DNA from: Bisbaumannia salifodinae
GTDB taxonomy: Bacteria > Pseudomonadota > Gammaproteobacteria > Pseudomonadales > Halomonadaceae
DNA: 64,000 nt
Assembly: GCF_039522585.1 (NCBI RefSeq)
Contig: NZ_BAAADR010000047.1
Strand: one strand, 5' to 3'
A model generated the notes under the pieces. The model made no database searches. It was not told where the DNA came from and saw only the letters and a list, made by a program, of their open reading frames with translations. A program made the translations under genes and the position numbers. The stretch's first letter is position 1. Every line of letters starts with the position of its first letter. Positions 26,586-36,600 of this stretch are shown here, piece after piece.

Positions 26586-27068
26586 TTAGGATTTGGTTGT
26601 TGAAGTTATGGATAAATACAGGTCGCGTAGGGCAAAGGATAAACATGCCAATGCCGCAAACAAAATGGCTGAGCTAGGTAATGTGAGCGGGATGGAAAGT
26701 GCTGGGGTTGATTGAGGAAGCTTTACTCCCCACGCTATCATCCTGTATGACCAATACACGAAGAGTGAGGTAACAATCACCGTCACCAAACTTACATAGA
26801 TTTTATGGTAAGCAAGTGCTTTTGAGCCTTTGAGGCTCAAGGCCAAGAGGTCGACTTCGAGATGTGTGTTATTTTTGCTGGCCAGGATCGCTCCCAGCAT
26901 ATATAGCCATATTGCAAAAAGCATGACAATCTCAAGGGTGCCAATAAAAGACATCCCCAAGAACCGTGAGGCAACTAGGATGACCATCAGTGCCACTATG
27001 CATATACTGCAAAGGACTACCAGTGACTCCAGTGCTAAAGTGATTAAGTTTTTCCTGGGTGCTGTCAT
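26586..27068 (-). CDS. dctQ: TRAP transporter small membrane subunit DctQ (second system)
   Basis: A 160-residue protein with four hydrophobic segments and the DctQ stretch EIVMLFAIWLYMLGAILASKNNTHLEVD. The start is placed at the ATG preceded by CAGGAGGTAGTA; the frame is open 18 codons further up, but that extension overlaps the dctP end region and is not family-like. It is 12 bases from dctM and 50 bases from dctP on the same strand. A/T-rich codon use matches the rest of this unit. Confidence 0.87.
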   Translation of the reverse strand: MTAPRKNLITLALESLVVLCSICIVALMVILVASRFLGMSFIGTLEIVMLFAIWLYMLGAILASKNNTHLEVDLLALSLKGSKALAYHKIYVSLVTVIVTSLFVYWSYRMIAWGVKLPQSTPALSIPLTLPSSAILFAALACLSFALRDLYLSITSTTKS

Positions 27069-27118
27069 TACTACCTCCTGAGCTGCCCTACCTCTTCGGC
27101 AGGGCAGCTGGCTATCTG

Positions 27119-28129
27119 TCAAAATTCTCCAGCATTTTCCTCAATGACATCCATCAAGTCAGCACCAACTTGGGACCTCATTGTCGGCCAAATAGCCTCA
27201 CGTACAATTTCTGCATTGTTTCGCAGGCTGTCGGAGTCAAGCTCAACATACTCCATTCCATAATCAATAGCCCTTTCTACATAGAGCTCATCTGTCATTA
27301 GTCCATCATTGAACTGCTTGGCAACGGCATCCTCAGATGCTCTATAGACGGCTTGCTGCTGCTCTTCTGATAGCTCACTGAAAGAGTCGTTATGCATCAA
27401 GAACATGGCCGTCATGAACATGTGTTTGGTTCTGACGTAGCAGTCCAGGATGTCGCGGAAATATTCGTAATCATGATAGATAACGTTCCCCGCATCACCA
27501 GAGACTACGCCAGTTTGAAGAGCGGTATATAGCTCTGTCCAGTCGATGGCTGCAGTTTGATACCCAAGTGCTTGAACAACTTGAGGGAATGGATATACGG
27601 GAATGGTCCTGATATTCAGGTTGCTGTTGTCTTCAATGTCAGTGATACACTGCCCAGCGGTCGCGATACCATTAAAGCCTTCTGGCCAGGGCCCAAGGAA
27701 CTTTAGGTCATTCTCATTCATGACATCATTGAGCAATGAGTAAAGCCAGCCGTCAGGAGAATAAGCCTCTAGGGCATCCTCCCAGTCTGTCAGCATATAA
27801 GGAGTATATACAATCCCGATGCGCCGATCATAGTTGGTCATAGGCCATGTCAGCATTCCATCAATGGCCCCACCCATCAGCAGGTCAAAAACTTCTTGTT
27901 GAGTACCTAGCTCGTTTTGAAAATACAGCTCTACTTCAATCTCGTTATTTGAATACTCCTCGATTCTTTCACCCCAATAAACCAGTGACTCTCCTGTTGG
28001 AGAATCCCTGTTTGCTGAGTCAGTCGCCAGTTTCAAGGTGGCGCCATGAGCAATGCCATTCAATCCAATTGCTAACGAAGAGGCAATGATAAACTTCAAA
28101 ATTTTTTGGTGCTTGCTTTTATTTGTCAT
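27119..28129 (-). CDS. dctP: TRAP transporter solute-binding protein DctP (second system)
   Basis: A 336-residue periplasmic protein. The signal peptide (KILKFIIASSLAIGLNGIAHG) is cleaved near AHGAT at about residue 29. The ligand-anchoring arginine is in NLNIRTIPVYPFPQ (about residue 174). It shares DALEAYSPDGW, LGPWPEGFNGIATA and GNVIYHDYEYF with DctP at 16491-17519, so the two bind related ligands. The ATG follows AAGGAAACTCC. It is downstream of the GlpD-like dehydrogenase, which probably acts on the imported compound or a derivative of it. A/T-rich codon use suggests transfer. Confidence 0.9.
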   Translation of the reverse strand: MTNKSKHQKILKFIIASSLAIGLNGIAHGATLKLATDSANRDSPTGESLVYWGERIEEYSNNEIEVELYFQNELGTQQEVFDLLMGGAIDGMLTWPMTNYDRRIGIVYTPYMLTDWEDALEAYSPDGWLYSLLNDVMNENDLKFLGPWPEGFNGIATAGQCITDIEDNSNLNIRTIPVYPFPQVVQALGYQTAAIDWTELYTALQTGVVSGDAGNVIYHDYEYFRDILDCYVRTKHMFMTAMFLMHNDSFSELSEEQQQAVYRASEDAVAKQFNDGLMTDELYVERAIDYGMEYVELDSDSLRNNAEIVREAIWPTMRSQVGADLMDVIEENAGEF

Positions 28130-28209
28130 TGGAGTTTCCTTTTTTCTTGAAATGAAGTTGATTTATAGCCAATCAATAAACGTATTTTATGTCTCGACGC
28201 CCCCATGGT

Positions 28210-29757
28210 TTAAGAAGTATGAGAATGGCTGGAGCAAGTTTTTCGGATGGTCAGAAAATGGCTGGAAACTTCCTTGAGGTACTCTTCACACTCATGCTTT
28301 CTCCTGGCTTCTGTCCACCCTATTGCCTTTGCAGCAATCTTTGATATCTCTTCCAATCTGTTTACGCCAAGGTCGCTTCCCCAGCCATAGGGAAGGCGGC
28401 GACGCAAAAGGTCAGTCAAGGTTACGACATGCTCTTCTCTTGCAAGACTTCCTATTTTTTCATCATCAAAAGATGCGAAGTCAGGCTTTTTAATAGTGGC
28501 TTTTTTGATTTTCTCGTCTTTCCGCTCGCGCACCTTTCCCAGTTTCTTTTCCACGAATTTTACTGTCATTCGAGCGGCATGCCGATGAAGCATTATCATG
28601 ACACCTGTCACAGATACAAAATTAGGCATGTCGGAACTTTCATTAAGCTGAATCACCCCGCTCAGGGTTTTTCCATCCCGAGTTGAGCTGGGGCGAACAC
28701 CGCACCAGGCGTGAACAATATCCTCCTTGCTTATGTTCAGGTCGGGAAATAATGTATTGGCTTCGCCCAGTAAGTACTCCACTTCGTCTGACAGCACCCT
28801 CTCATTTTCCGGGGCAGTGTCAACCCTATCTTCTGTGGGGCCAATAAAATGCATATCACCCCATGGAAAAACATAAAAAGGCTCGCCCCGACTCGAGAAA
28901 CTCTCGAGGCCTTGACCACGAAATTCATCGGGGAGCCTTACCATCACATTCACTCCCTTGACGCCTAAAACCTGCCGGCGAGCATTGCTCGGTGCAGCAC
29001 TTTTCAGGACATTATCAACCCATGGCCCGGAGGCATTAACCACCATGCGAGCCCGTACCTCTTTTTCTCCATGGCATTCCGGGGCCCTCTCGGCAATGGT
29101 TACATGCCACTGAGAGGAGGAGTACTTAAGAGAGGTGACTTCCGCGTAGTTCCGAATGGTGACACCAAGGCTCTCAGCTTCCAAGGCGGTATCGACGCAG
29201 ATTCTTTCTGGCCATGAATACTGATATTCATAAAAACTCCCAACGGCGTTGAGATTAGAGCCCAAGCCTCGGACAAGGCCACTTTGCTTGCGAGCCTCTT
29301 TAGTCTCGAGACGTTGATAACCAAGTGGAGCGTCCTTGGAGCCAAAAGAGGATAGCAGCCTGTACCCGACATCAATAATCGAATCAGGGTATTGTCTTCC
29401 GCCGTGACCAGCATACGGAAAGTAAAATGTGCGACGGGTGAGGTGCTCTGGCATTTCTCTTACCAGCTCTGTGCGGCACCTCATTGTCAACCAGGCGCGA
29501 TATAATCGCCCCAGCATATCCACCGGATGGAATGGGATTTTCCAAAGTGGATAGTCAGGCTTCATGTAGCCAAGTCCGCAATAAAGCAAGCGGCTTGACC
29601 TGGATGATGTTCCAGATCCGATGTCGTTGCGATCCAGCAACAGCACGGAGAACCCCCTGATCGCCAACTCCCTGGCAGTTGCACAACCGGTGGCTCCCGC
29701 ACCAACGACGACAACGTCGTATTCGCTGGCCATCTGGTCTAAAGCGGGCCTGATCAT
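28210..29757 (-). CDS. FAD-dependent glycerol-3-phosphate dehydrogenase-like oxidoreductase
   Basis: A 515-residue flavoprotein of the GlpD type. The N-terminal motif DVVVVGAGATGCATARELA (about residues 14-32) is followed by RNDIGSGTSSRSSRLLYCGLGY; the GTS-S-S-R loop is typical of GlpD. The C-terminal DAO_C-like helical domain (LTDLLRRRLPYGWGSDLGVN) is present, as in GlpD and absent from simple DAO proteins. In the middle is HAWCGVRPSSTRDG. GlpD oxidises sn-glycerol-3-phosphate to DHAP, but the TRAP genes directly downstream and the absence of glpF/glpK suggest a different polyol- or hydroxyacid-type substrate. ATG 29757 has AGGTAAAG before it; ATG 29733 is an alternative. The DNA is A/T-rich like the TRAP genes and the unit is probably one operon. 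Confidence 0.82.
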   Translation of the reverse strand: MIRPALDQMASEYDVVVVGAGATGCATARELAIRGFSVLLLDRNDIGSGTSSRSSRLLYCGLGYMKPDYPLWKIPFHPVDMLGRLYRAWLTMRCRTELVREMPEHLTRRTFYFPYAGHGGRQYPDSIIDVGYRLLSSFGSKDAPLGYQRLETKEARKQSGLVRGLGSNLNAVGSFYEYQYSWPERICVDTALEAESLGVTIRNYAEVTSLKYSSSQWHVTIAERAPECHGEKEVRARMVVNASGPWVDNVLKSAAPSNARRQVLGVKGVNVMVRLPDEFRGQGLESFSSRGEPFYVFPWGDMHFIGPTEDRVDTAPENERVLSDEVEYLLGEANTLFPDLNISKEDIVHAWCGVRPSSTRDGKTLSGVIQLNESSDMPNFVSVTGVMIMLHRHAARMTVKFVEKKLGKVRERKDEKIKKATIKKPDFASFDDEKIGSLAREEHVVTLTDLLRRRLPYGWGSDLGVNRLEEISKIAAKAIGWTEARRKHECEEYLKEVSSHFLTIRKTCSSHSHTS

Positions 29758-30579
29758 ATCTTTACCTGGCTAATTAATAGTTGTTGATTTAAGGGATTAT
29801 ACCTAGGTCGGTGATTGTGACCTTATCCGTACTGTTCACCTGTGTCAATATGGAGTTCATGTGTGTCATGGTGGCGCGAGCCTTGAGGTTTCAGCGCTAT
29901 GTTTCGGATGGAAAGTGATTTTTCCCCTGTTTTTTCAATTAGTTATGAGTATTTTTCGCAGGTCCATTACTCCGGCTTCGAAATGAGGTTTATACTAAAG
30001 TATGATTCATGATAGGCGTTAAACGCCTTGATTCCGCTTTTTGATCGTGGGCCGCACGCGGCATGCAATGGACGGGGGAGGCATGGAAAAGATCGCTGCC
30101 TCGATGAGGGCACCCACAATGATGAAAATCTAAATGCCTTAATGTTTCAGTCAGTCATCTGATGACAATTGGTTAGAGCTTGGGTCGTTATCAGGTAGCC
30201 TAGAAGGATGGAGGCGATCGAAGAATGAGGCAGGGCACGCCGTGGGTAGCCATATGTGAGGCTGGGGGGTCGGTATCGTGGGAAAATAGGGCCTTAGTGT
30301 GAGGGGAGGGGCGGTAAGCAAGTACTATGAATCATCACGCGAACTTCTTGCTTTTCGGCTATGCCTCGGGAAGTTGCCTGGTACGATGACGCGCCCGTCG
30401 ACTCTGGTGACCGGCCAGGCGGGTATATGGCCGGTTACCAAGGGCTAGAGTGTGGCGAGCCATTTCCCGTGACACCATTCAGACCAATGCGCGAGGTGGC
30501 GGTAGCAATGTGCCATGGCGACGCGATATTTAATGGTGCAAGTGCTGCACTTTCTTGTTGAGAATGATCGGGTCGATCA
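29758..30579. other. Intergenic region of 822 bases without a convincing gene
   Basis: This holds the promoter region of the leftward GlpD-like/TRAP unit near 29760-29900, which is A/T-rich. A 15-base palindrome AGGCGTTAAACGCCT lies at 30014-30028. A GC-rich stretch from 30060 follows the A/T-rich part, so the compositional border of the transferred unit lies near 30000. One small ORF (30361-30561) has no ribosome site or recognisable features. No RNA gene was recognised. Confidence 0.5.
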
Positions 30580-31254
30580 CTATGTCGCACGACACTCTTC
30601 TTCTTTCTTTCGCTCATCGTATGCTTTCATCCACTCGGCAAGCCGCGGGGTATGCCGTGAGGCGAATCGCGCCATGTCCTGTCGCCGGTAAGGTTGGCCG
30701 GTAAAAATCTCGATATAATCGGCCATCCGCCCCATGCGTTCCTCTTTGGTTTCCTGGGTACGCATCGAGATATAACCGATCTGCGTCAGATAGATGGTGC
30801 GGGCGCGAACATTGGCGTTGTGCGGTGAGTAGTCGAAACGGACGAACATCTGGGTCAGGGCATCAAGCCGTACCTGGTCGGCAGACGCGACCTCGAGGGC
30901 GACTTTCGGAGACTGCATGGCCCAGTTACGCACGGCGAATTCGAACTCCGAGTCGAAGAGGGTTTCATCCAACCAGCAATCAAAGACGTTCAACATGGCC
31001 TCGACGATCGTGTCGGCATAACGCTCCGTCTGCGAGACCAGCCCCTGGGTGTTCTTGGCCTTCCAGCGCTCGATCAAGGCCTCGAGCAGGGCATCCCTGT
31101 CCTTGAAGCACCAGTAGAAACTCGTGCGGGAGGTCTGCAAGGACTTGGCCAGCGGCAGGATCTTGACCGACTCCACGCCTGACTGAACCAGCGTATGGTA
31201 GGCGGCATCCAACCAATCGTCCCTTCGCCCCTTCTCGACTTCCGCCTTCATCAT
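30580..31254 (-). CDS. TetR family transcriptional regulator
   Basis: A 224-residue regulator. The N-terminal HTH (AAYHTLVQSGVESVKILPLAKSLQTSRTSFYWCFKDRDALLEALI, residues about 15-60) is clear and is followed by a helical ligand domain. The start is MMKAEVEKG, with ACGAGG upstream; a start 54 bases earlier (MNESMG) is possible. It lies 222 bases after the BCCT carrier gene on the same strand. Context near a betaine carrier makes a BetI-like role conceivable, but its sequence beyond the HTH does not identify a ligand. A near-palindrome is found just upstream. Confidence 0.87.
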   Translation of the reverse strand: MMKAEVEKGRRDDWLDAAYHTLVQSGVESVKILPLAKSLQTSRTSFYWCFKDRDALLEALIERWKAKNTQGLVSQTERYADTIVEAMLNVFDCWLDETLFDSEFEFAVRNWAMQSPKVALEVASADQVRLDALTQMFVRFDYSPHNANVRARTIYLTQIGYISMRTQETKEERMGRMADYIEIFTGQPYRRQDMARFASRHTPRLAEWMKAYDERKKEEECRAT

Positions 31255-31330
31255 TGACCTCGTACCGTTGCTCGCCACCCGTGCAGTAGGGCAGCCCATC
31301 GATTCATTCATATCCACCTGTGACCTATAT

Positions 31331-31349
31331 ACTGACAAGAATGTACAGT
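31331..31349. promoter_or_regulatory. Near-palindrome upstream of the TetR gene
   Basis: ACTGACAAGAATGTACAGT has partly matching inverted halves (ACTG-ACA and TGTACAGT) with one base of asymmetry. It lies about 80 bases before the TetR start. TetR proteins often bind such sites in their own promoter. It is only a candidate, as the symmetry is imperfect. Confidence 0.4.
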
Positions 31350-31440
31350 CCTCGCCAGCCTTTCCGGATGGTCACGCCCCTCTGGGGAGGCAGGGTGAAA
31401 CTGTTCATAAAATTGATTTTCAAGGTGTTTCTGGAGGCCG

Positions 31441-31462
31441 ACGGGGAGGCAGGCCTCCCCGT
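31441..31462 (-). terminator. Hairpin after the BCCT gene
   Basis: A 9-base perfect stem (ACGGGGAGG / CCTCCCCGT) with a CAGG loop starts 15 bases beyond the BCCT stop on the - strand. It has no T-run. It probably reduces readthrough into the TetR gene. Confidence 0.5.
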
Positions 31463-31476
31463 GACGAGGGCGTGGC

Positions 31477-33138
31477 TCAGCTGCTCCTGGGCTCGCCGAT
31501 CAGGCCCTTGACGACCGCGAAGCAGGCCGCCAGCAGGACCAGGGTAAAGGGCAGGCCGGTGGCCAGTACGGCCGTCTGCAGGGCGGCCAGGCCGCCGCCC
31601 AGCAGCAAGGCGATGGCGATGGCGCCCTCGATCAGGGCCCAGAAGATTCGCTGTGCCTTGGGAGCATCCACCTTGCCGCCGGCGGTGAGGGAGTCGATCA
31701 CCAGGGAGCCGGAGTCGGAAGAGGTAATGAAGAACACCATGACCAGTATGATGCCGACGAAGGAGGTGATGGCGGTCAGCGGCAGTTGACCCAGCATCAC
31801 GAACAACTGCAACTCGACGGCCGCCTCCACGACCCCCTGGAAGCCCTCGGTGACGACCTGGTCGATGGCGGTGCCACCGAAGGCGGTCATCCACAATGTC
31901 GAGACGAGCGTGGGGACGATCAGCACCGAGATCAGGAACTCACGCACGGTGCGGCCCCGGCTGACGCGGGCGATGAACATGCCGACGAAGGGCGACCAGG
32001 AGATCCACCAGGCCCAGTACAGGGCGGTCCAGCCCTGGCGGAAGTTGTCGTCCTCGCGGCCGAAGGGCATGGACAGGGCCGGCAGGTGAGTCAGATAACC
32101 GCCGAGGTTTCTGAAGAAATCGGTCATGATCATCAGGGTCGGGCCGACCACGACCACGAACAGCAGCAGCATGAAGGCCAGCGCCATGTTGATCATGGAG
32201 AGTCGCTGTACGCCCTTGTCGACCCCCGCCATCACCGATATCAATGCGACCAGGGTAATGCCCAGGATCAGCAGCACCATGGTGACGTTGCCTTCGGGTA
32301 TGCCGAACAGGTAGTTGAGCCCCGCCGTCGCCTGGGAGGCGCCGTAACCGAGGGAGGTGGCCAGGCCGAACAGGGTGGCGAATACCGACAGGATATCGAT
32401 GATATGGCCCGGCCATCCCCAGATGCGCTCACCCAGCAGTGGGTAGAAGATCGAGCGCATGGTCAGCGGCAGCCCCTTGTTGAAGGCAAACAGCGCCAGC
32501 GACAGGGCCACCATGGCGTAGATGGCCCAGGGGTGCAGGCTCCAGTGGTAGAGGGTGGCGGCCATGCTCAGCGAGATGGCGCCCGCCTGGTCACCAAGGG
32601 CCCCTCCCAGCGGCGCCCAGTCGCTGCGCACCCCATTCTCCACGGTGGTGCCATCCAGGGCGGTGGCGAAGTGGGTCAGCGGCTCGTTGACGCCGAAAAA
32701 GACCAGTCCGATGCCCATGCCGGCGGCGAACAGCATGGCGAACCAGCCGGCATAGCTGAACTCGGGCTTGGCGTGAGTCCCGCCGAGCCGGACCTTGCCG
32801 AGGGGCGTGAAGATCAGTACGACGGCCACCAGCAGGATGATGTTGGTGGACAGCAGGAAGAACCAATCCAGGTAGCCGGCAAGGAAGCCGAAGATGGCAT
32901 CGAAGAGCGGTTCGACCTCCTCCTGAAGCGCCAGGGTGATGATCACGAAGAACAGGATCGTCAGCGCCGAGATGCTGAAGACCTTGCCGTGCACGTCCAG
33001 GTCGAGCCCGAAGCGCTTGATGGCAATGTTGTCCTGCCCGATCACGTAATCGGTATCGATGATATTGGCCGGACCCTCGGGGATGGGAATGCCCTCGCCG
33101 ACCGGGGCCGACTCTGGGTCCTTGCTAGTGTGCGTCAC
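31477..33138 (-). CDS. BCCT family betaine/carnitine/choline transporter
   Basis: A 553-residue transporter with 12 hydrophobic segments and a 50-residue polar N-terminus. BCCT signatures are present: the Gly-rich unwound helix GMGIGLVFFGVNEPL (about residue 150), SLHPWAIYA, and the hallmark ALYWAWWISWSPFVGMFIARVSRGRTVREF (about residue 375). The aromatic cluster WAWWISW forms the quaternary-ammonium box in BetP and OpuD. It imports compounds such as glycine betaine, choline or proline betaine, either for osmoprotection or as nutrients. The C-terminal tail is short, without the long charged osmosensor of BetP, so catabolic uptake is as likely as osmotic control. It follows uspA on the same strand. 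Confidence 0.92.
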   Translation of the reverse strand: MTHTSKDPESAPVGEGIPIPEGPANIIDTDYVIGQDNIAIKRFGLDLDVHGKVFSISALTILFFVIITLALQEEVEPLFDAIFGFLAGYLDWFFLLSTNIILLVAVVLIFTPLGKVRLGGTHAKPEFSYAGWFAMLFAAGMGIGLVFFGVNEPLTHFATALDGTTVENGVRSDWAPLGGALGDQAGAISLSMAATLYHWSLHPWAIYAMVALSLALFAFNKGLPLTMRSIFYPLLGERIWGWPGHIIDILSVFATLFGLATSLGYGASQATAGLNYLFGIPEGNVTMVLLILGITLVALISVMAGVDKGVQRLSMINMALAFMLLLFVVVVGPTLMIMTDFFRNLGGYLTHLPALSMPFGREDDNFRQGWTALYWAWWISWSPFVGMFIARVSRGRTVREFLISVLIVPTLVSTLWMTAFGGTAIDQVVTEGFQGVVEAAVELQLFVMLGQLPLTAITSFVGIILVMVFFITSSDSGSLVIDSLTAGGKVDAPKAQRIFWALIEGAIAIALLLGGGLAALQTAVLATGLPFTLVLLAACFAVVKGLIGEPRSS

Positions 33139-33180
33139 GAATATGGCTCCTCGCTGACGTTGATAGGCGACGTGGCGGTG

Positions 33181-33606
33181 TCAGCCCTGCCGGGGGCGCA
33201 CCAGGAACACCGACGCCCTGGTGTGGGTAGCGACCTTGCCGCCATGGGAGGGGAGGACGACGTCCAGATGTGTCGGCGGGTGGGTGGACATGATCACCAG
33301 ATCGGCACCGATCTCGTCGATGGCATCGATCAGCACCTCATCCAGATCGGCGATGGGGTCCGGGCTGGTGATGACCCGGGCGCTGACCGGCTGCCCGTGC
33401 ACTTTGGCCTGCTGCGCGGCGAAGGCCTCCAGCTTCTGCTGATACTCCTCCGGGGTATGCGCGACCTTGCTGGGCGCGGTGGCGGTGACCGCCACATAGC
33501 AGACCTCGGCGCCGAAGTGCCTGGCCTGGTCTGCCACCACATGAAGCGAGGGTTCGATCACCTCGAGGTGGGCCAGATCCACGGGAACCATGATCTTGCT
33601 GAACAT
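33181..33606 (-). CDS. Universal stress protein, UspA family
   Basis: A 141-residue protein beginning MFSKIMVPVDLAHLE, the first strand and Asp of the USP fold. The ATP-binding-type end region includes IVMSTHPP and SHGGKVATHTRASVFLVR, close to the G-2x-G-9x-G(S/T) signature. USP genes beside transporter genes (for example TeaD next to TeaABC in Halomonas) can adjust transport by nucleotide binding. This one is 42 bases upstream of the BCCT gene and probably co-transcribed with it. Confidence 0.88.
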   Translation of the reverse strand: MFSKIMVPVDLAHLEVIEPSLHVVADQARHFGAEVCYVAVTATAPSKVAHTPEEYQQKLEAFAAQQAKVHGQPVSARVITSPDPIADLDEVLIDAIDEIGADLVIMSTHPPTHLDVVLPSHGGKVATHTRASVFLVRPRQG

Positions 33607-33642
33607 AGCGGCGCTCCTTCCGAGTGGGGGCTGGTTGAATCC

Positions 33643-36600
33643 TCATGATTCCAGTCTACGCAACTCGCCCAGCAGCGCCTGGAGCGGATGGGGCAGCACG
33701 GTCGCGGAGAGCCGCCGAGCCTGGCTGCGGCAGGAGTAGCCGGTGGCCAGCAGGCGGCCGGCGTTAGCGGCGTCCTCCACCCGCGGCTGCCAGGACTGGG
33801 CGTAGATGGTCTTCGAGGTGTCGAGGTTGCGCGCCTCGTGGCCGTAGGTGCCGGACATGCCGCAGCAGCCGCTGGCCACTACCTCGAGCTCGAGGCCGAA
33901 GGCGGCGAACACCCGCTGCCAGGCCTTGGGCGTGCCCGGGGCATTGGTCTTCTCGGTGCAATGGGCGAGCAGCCGATAATCGGGGGCGTCGAGGGCGAGG
34001 CCGGCCGGCGCCAGGGGCGGCGCCCGCTCGTCCAGCCACTCGGTCAGCCATTCCGGCAGCAGCCGCACCTCGGGCACGGCGGCCTCGCCCAATGCCTTCA
34101 CGTACTCCTGGCGGTAGGTCAGGGTCATCGCCGGGTCGATGCCGACCAGCGGCACCCCGGAATCGGCCAGCGCCCCGAGTCGCTTGGCCTGCTTCGCCGC
34201 GGTGCGTTCGAAGGCGCCGAGGAAGCCCTGGACGTGCAGCGGCTTGCCGTTGGGCGCGTAGGGGGCCATGAATACCCGGATGTCGAGGCGCTCGAGCAGC
34301 TCGACGACGTCCATCACCAGCGTCGACTCGAAGTAGCTGGTGAAGGCGTCCTGCACCAGTATCACGCTGCGCGCCTTCTCCGCCTCGGTGAGCCGGCCCA
34401 GACTGGCGGGGGTGGCAGCGCTGACGCCCCGGGCCGCCAGCCATTTCCTGAGGCTGGTCCGGGACAACCGCGGGCTATCGACCATGCCGATGGGGCCGGC
34501 CAGCAGCCGGTCCACCAGGCGGTTGCCCAGGGCGGCGTTGTAGAGCGGGGCGATCCGCGACAGCGTCGGCACCATGAATTCCAGGCCGCCGATCAGGTAG
34601 TCGCGCAGCGGGCGCAGGTAGCGGCCGTGATAGAGCTCCAGAAACTGCGAGCGGAAGGTCGGCACATTGACCTTCACCGGGCACTGGCCGGCGCAGGACT
34701 TGCACGCCAGGCAGCCGGCCATGGCCTCATACACCTCGTGGGAGAAGTCCGCCTCGCCGCGCCGCCGGGCCAGGGTGTTCCTGAGCCGACGGGGGAAGTT
34801 CTTGACGAAGCCCCAGGCCCCCTCGGCCTTCTTCTCGTGGGACTCCTCGAGGACGTCGACGCCGGCGTGGCCCTGCAGGCGCAGCCATTCGCGCATCAGG
34901 CTGGCGCGGCCCTTGGGCGAGTGGACGCGCTGGCGGGTGGCCTTCCAGGACGGGCACATGGCGTCATCGGGGTCGTAGTTGTAGCAGGCGCCGTTGCCGT
35001 TGCAGTAGACGGCATCGCCGTGGGCCTGCCAGACCCGCTCGTCGATCTGGCGGTCGTACTGGCCGCGGGTCGGCACGCCATCGATGGTCAGCAGCCCCGG
35101 ATCGACCAGCCTAACCGGCTCCGCTGGATTGGCGGCAAGGGTGGTAGACGCTTTGCCCGCGGTTTCGGGCGGGATATAAGGAGTCGCGATCTTGCCCGGA
35201 TTCAACTGGTTGTGCGGGTCGAAGGCGGCCTTGAGGCGGCGCAGGCTGGGGTAGAGCGGGCCAAAGAAGGCCGGGGCGTACTCGGAGCGCACGCCCTTGC
35301 CGTGCTCGCCCCACAGCAGGCCGCCGTACTTCTGCGTCAGCGCGGCGACCGCGTCGGAGATCTCGCGGATCAGCCGCTCGTCGGCCGGGTCCTTCATGTC
35401 CAGCGCCGGTCGCACGTGGAGTACCCCGGCGTCGACATGGCCGAACATGCCGTAGGCGAGGCCGCGGGCGTCGAGCAGGTCGCGGAACTCGGCGATGTAG
35501 TCGGCCAGGTGCTCCGGCGGCACCGCGGTGTCCTCGACGAAGGGCAGCGGCCGCCGCTCGCCCTGGACGTTACCGAGCAGGCCCACGGCACGCTTGCGCA
35601 TGCCATAGACCCGGGCGATCTGGGCGCGGCCTTCCGCCAGGGTATAGCCCAGGCGCTCGACGCCGGCGTCCTGCTCGAGATGGCGACAGAAGGCGGCGAC
35701 CCGCCCGGCCAGGCGCTCGGGGTCGTCGTCGTTGAATTCCACCAGGTTGATGCCGTGCACCGGAGTATTCCCTGCGGCAGGGAAGAACTCGGCGACGTCG
35801 TCCCAGATAAAGTCCTGCATGGCCAGGCTCAGCACCTTGTCGTCCACCGTCTCGATGGAAGTGGGGCGCGCCTGCGGTTGGGTTTGTGAAGAGCTGCCGC
35901 TGGACATCAGCGCCTTGGCGTCGCGCAGGGCGTCCATAAAGCCCGCGTAGCGCACGTTGACCAGGGTCGAGTGCTTGGGGATCGGCAGCACCTTGAGTAC
36001 CGCCTCGCTGGTGAAGGCCAGTGAGCCTTCCGCGCCGCACAGCACGCTGTTGAGATCGAAGCGGCCATCCTCGGTGCGCAGGTGCGCCAGGTCGTAGCCG
36101 GTCAGGCAGCGGTTGAGCGGCGGGAAGGTGTCGCGGATGCGCTGGCGCTCGCCGTCGATGATCTCGCGGGCGACCCGATGCACCCGGCCCACGGCGTCGT
36201 CGCGGGCGCACAGGGCGTCGAGCTCGGCCTCGCTCACCGGCCGGGTGGTGAGGCGCTCGCCGCCGAGCAGCACGCTATCGAGTTCGAGGACGTGATCGCG
36301 GGTCTTGCCGTATTCGCAGCTGCCCTGGCCGCTGGCATCGGTGGCGATCATGCCGCCGAGGGTGGCGCGATTGGAGGTCGAGAGCTCCGGGGCGAAGAAC
36401 AGCCCATGGGGCTTCAGGGCGGCGTTGAGCTGGTCCTTGACCACTCCGGCCTGGACGCGCACCCGACGGGCCTCGACATCGATGTCGAGGATGGCATTCA
36501 TGTGTTTGGAGACGTCGACCACCAGGCCATCGGTGAGCGACTGGCCATTGGTGCCGGTGCCGCCGCCGCGGGGGGCGAGCACCACCTGGCGAAAGCTCTC

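Noticed and set aside
30361..30561. 66-codon ORF in the gap before the TetR gene
   Set aside because: No ribosome site, no motif, and an equally long ORF exists on the opposite strand.
29758..30579. tRNA gene or integration site at the border of the AT-rich unit
   Set aside because: No cloverleaf, no CCA-type end and no repeated att-like core were found at both borders.
31786..33648. Long + strand ORF (620 codons) across the BCCT and UspA genes
   Set aside because: Antisense to two recognised genes, with repetitive Gly/Gln/Asp/His content and no family features.
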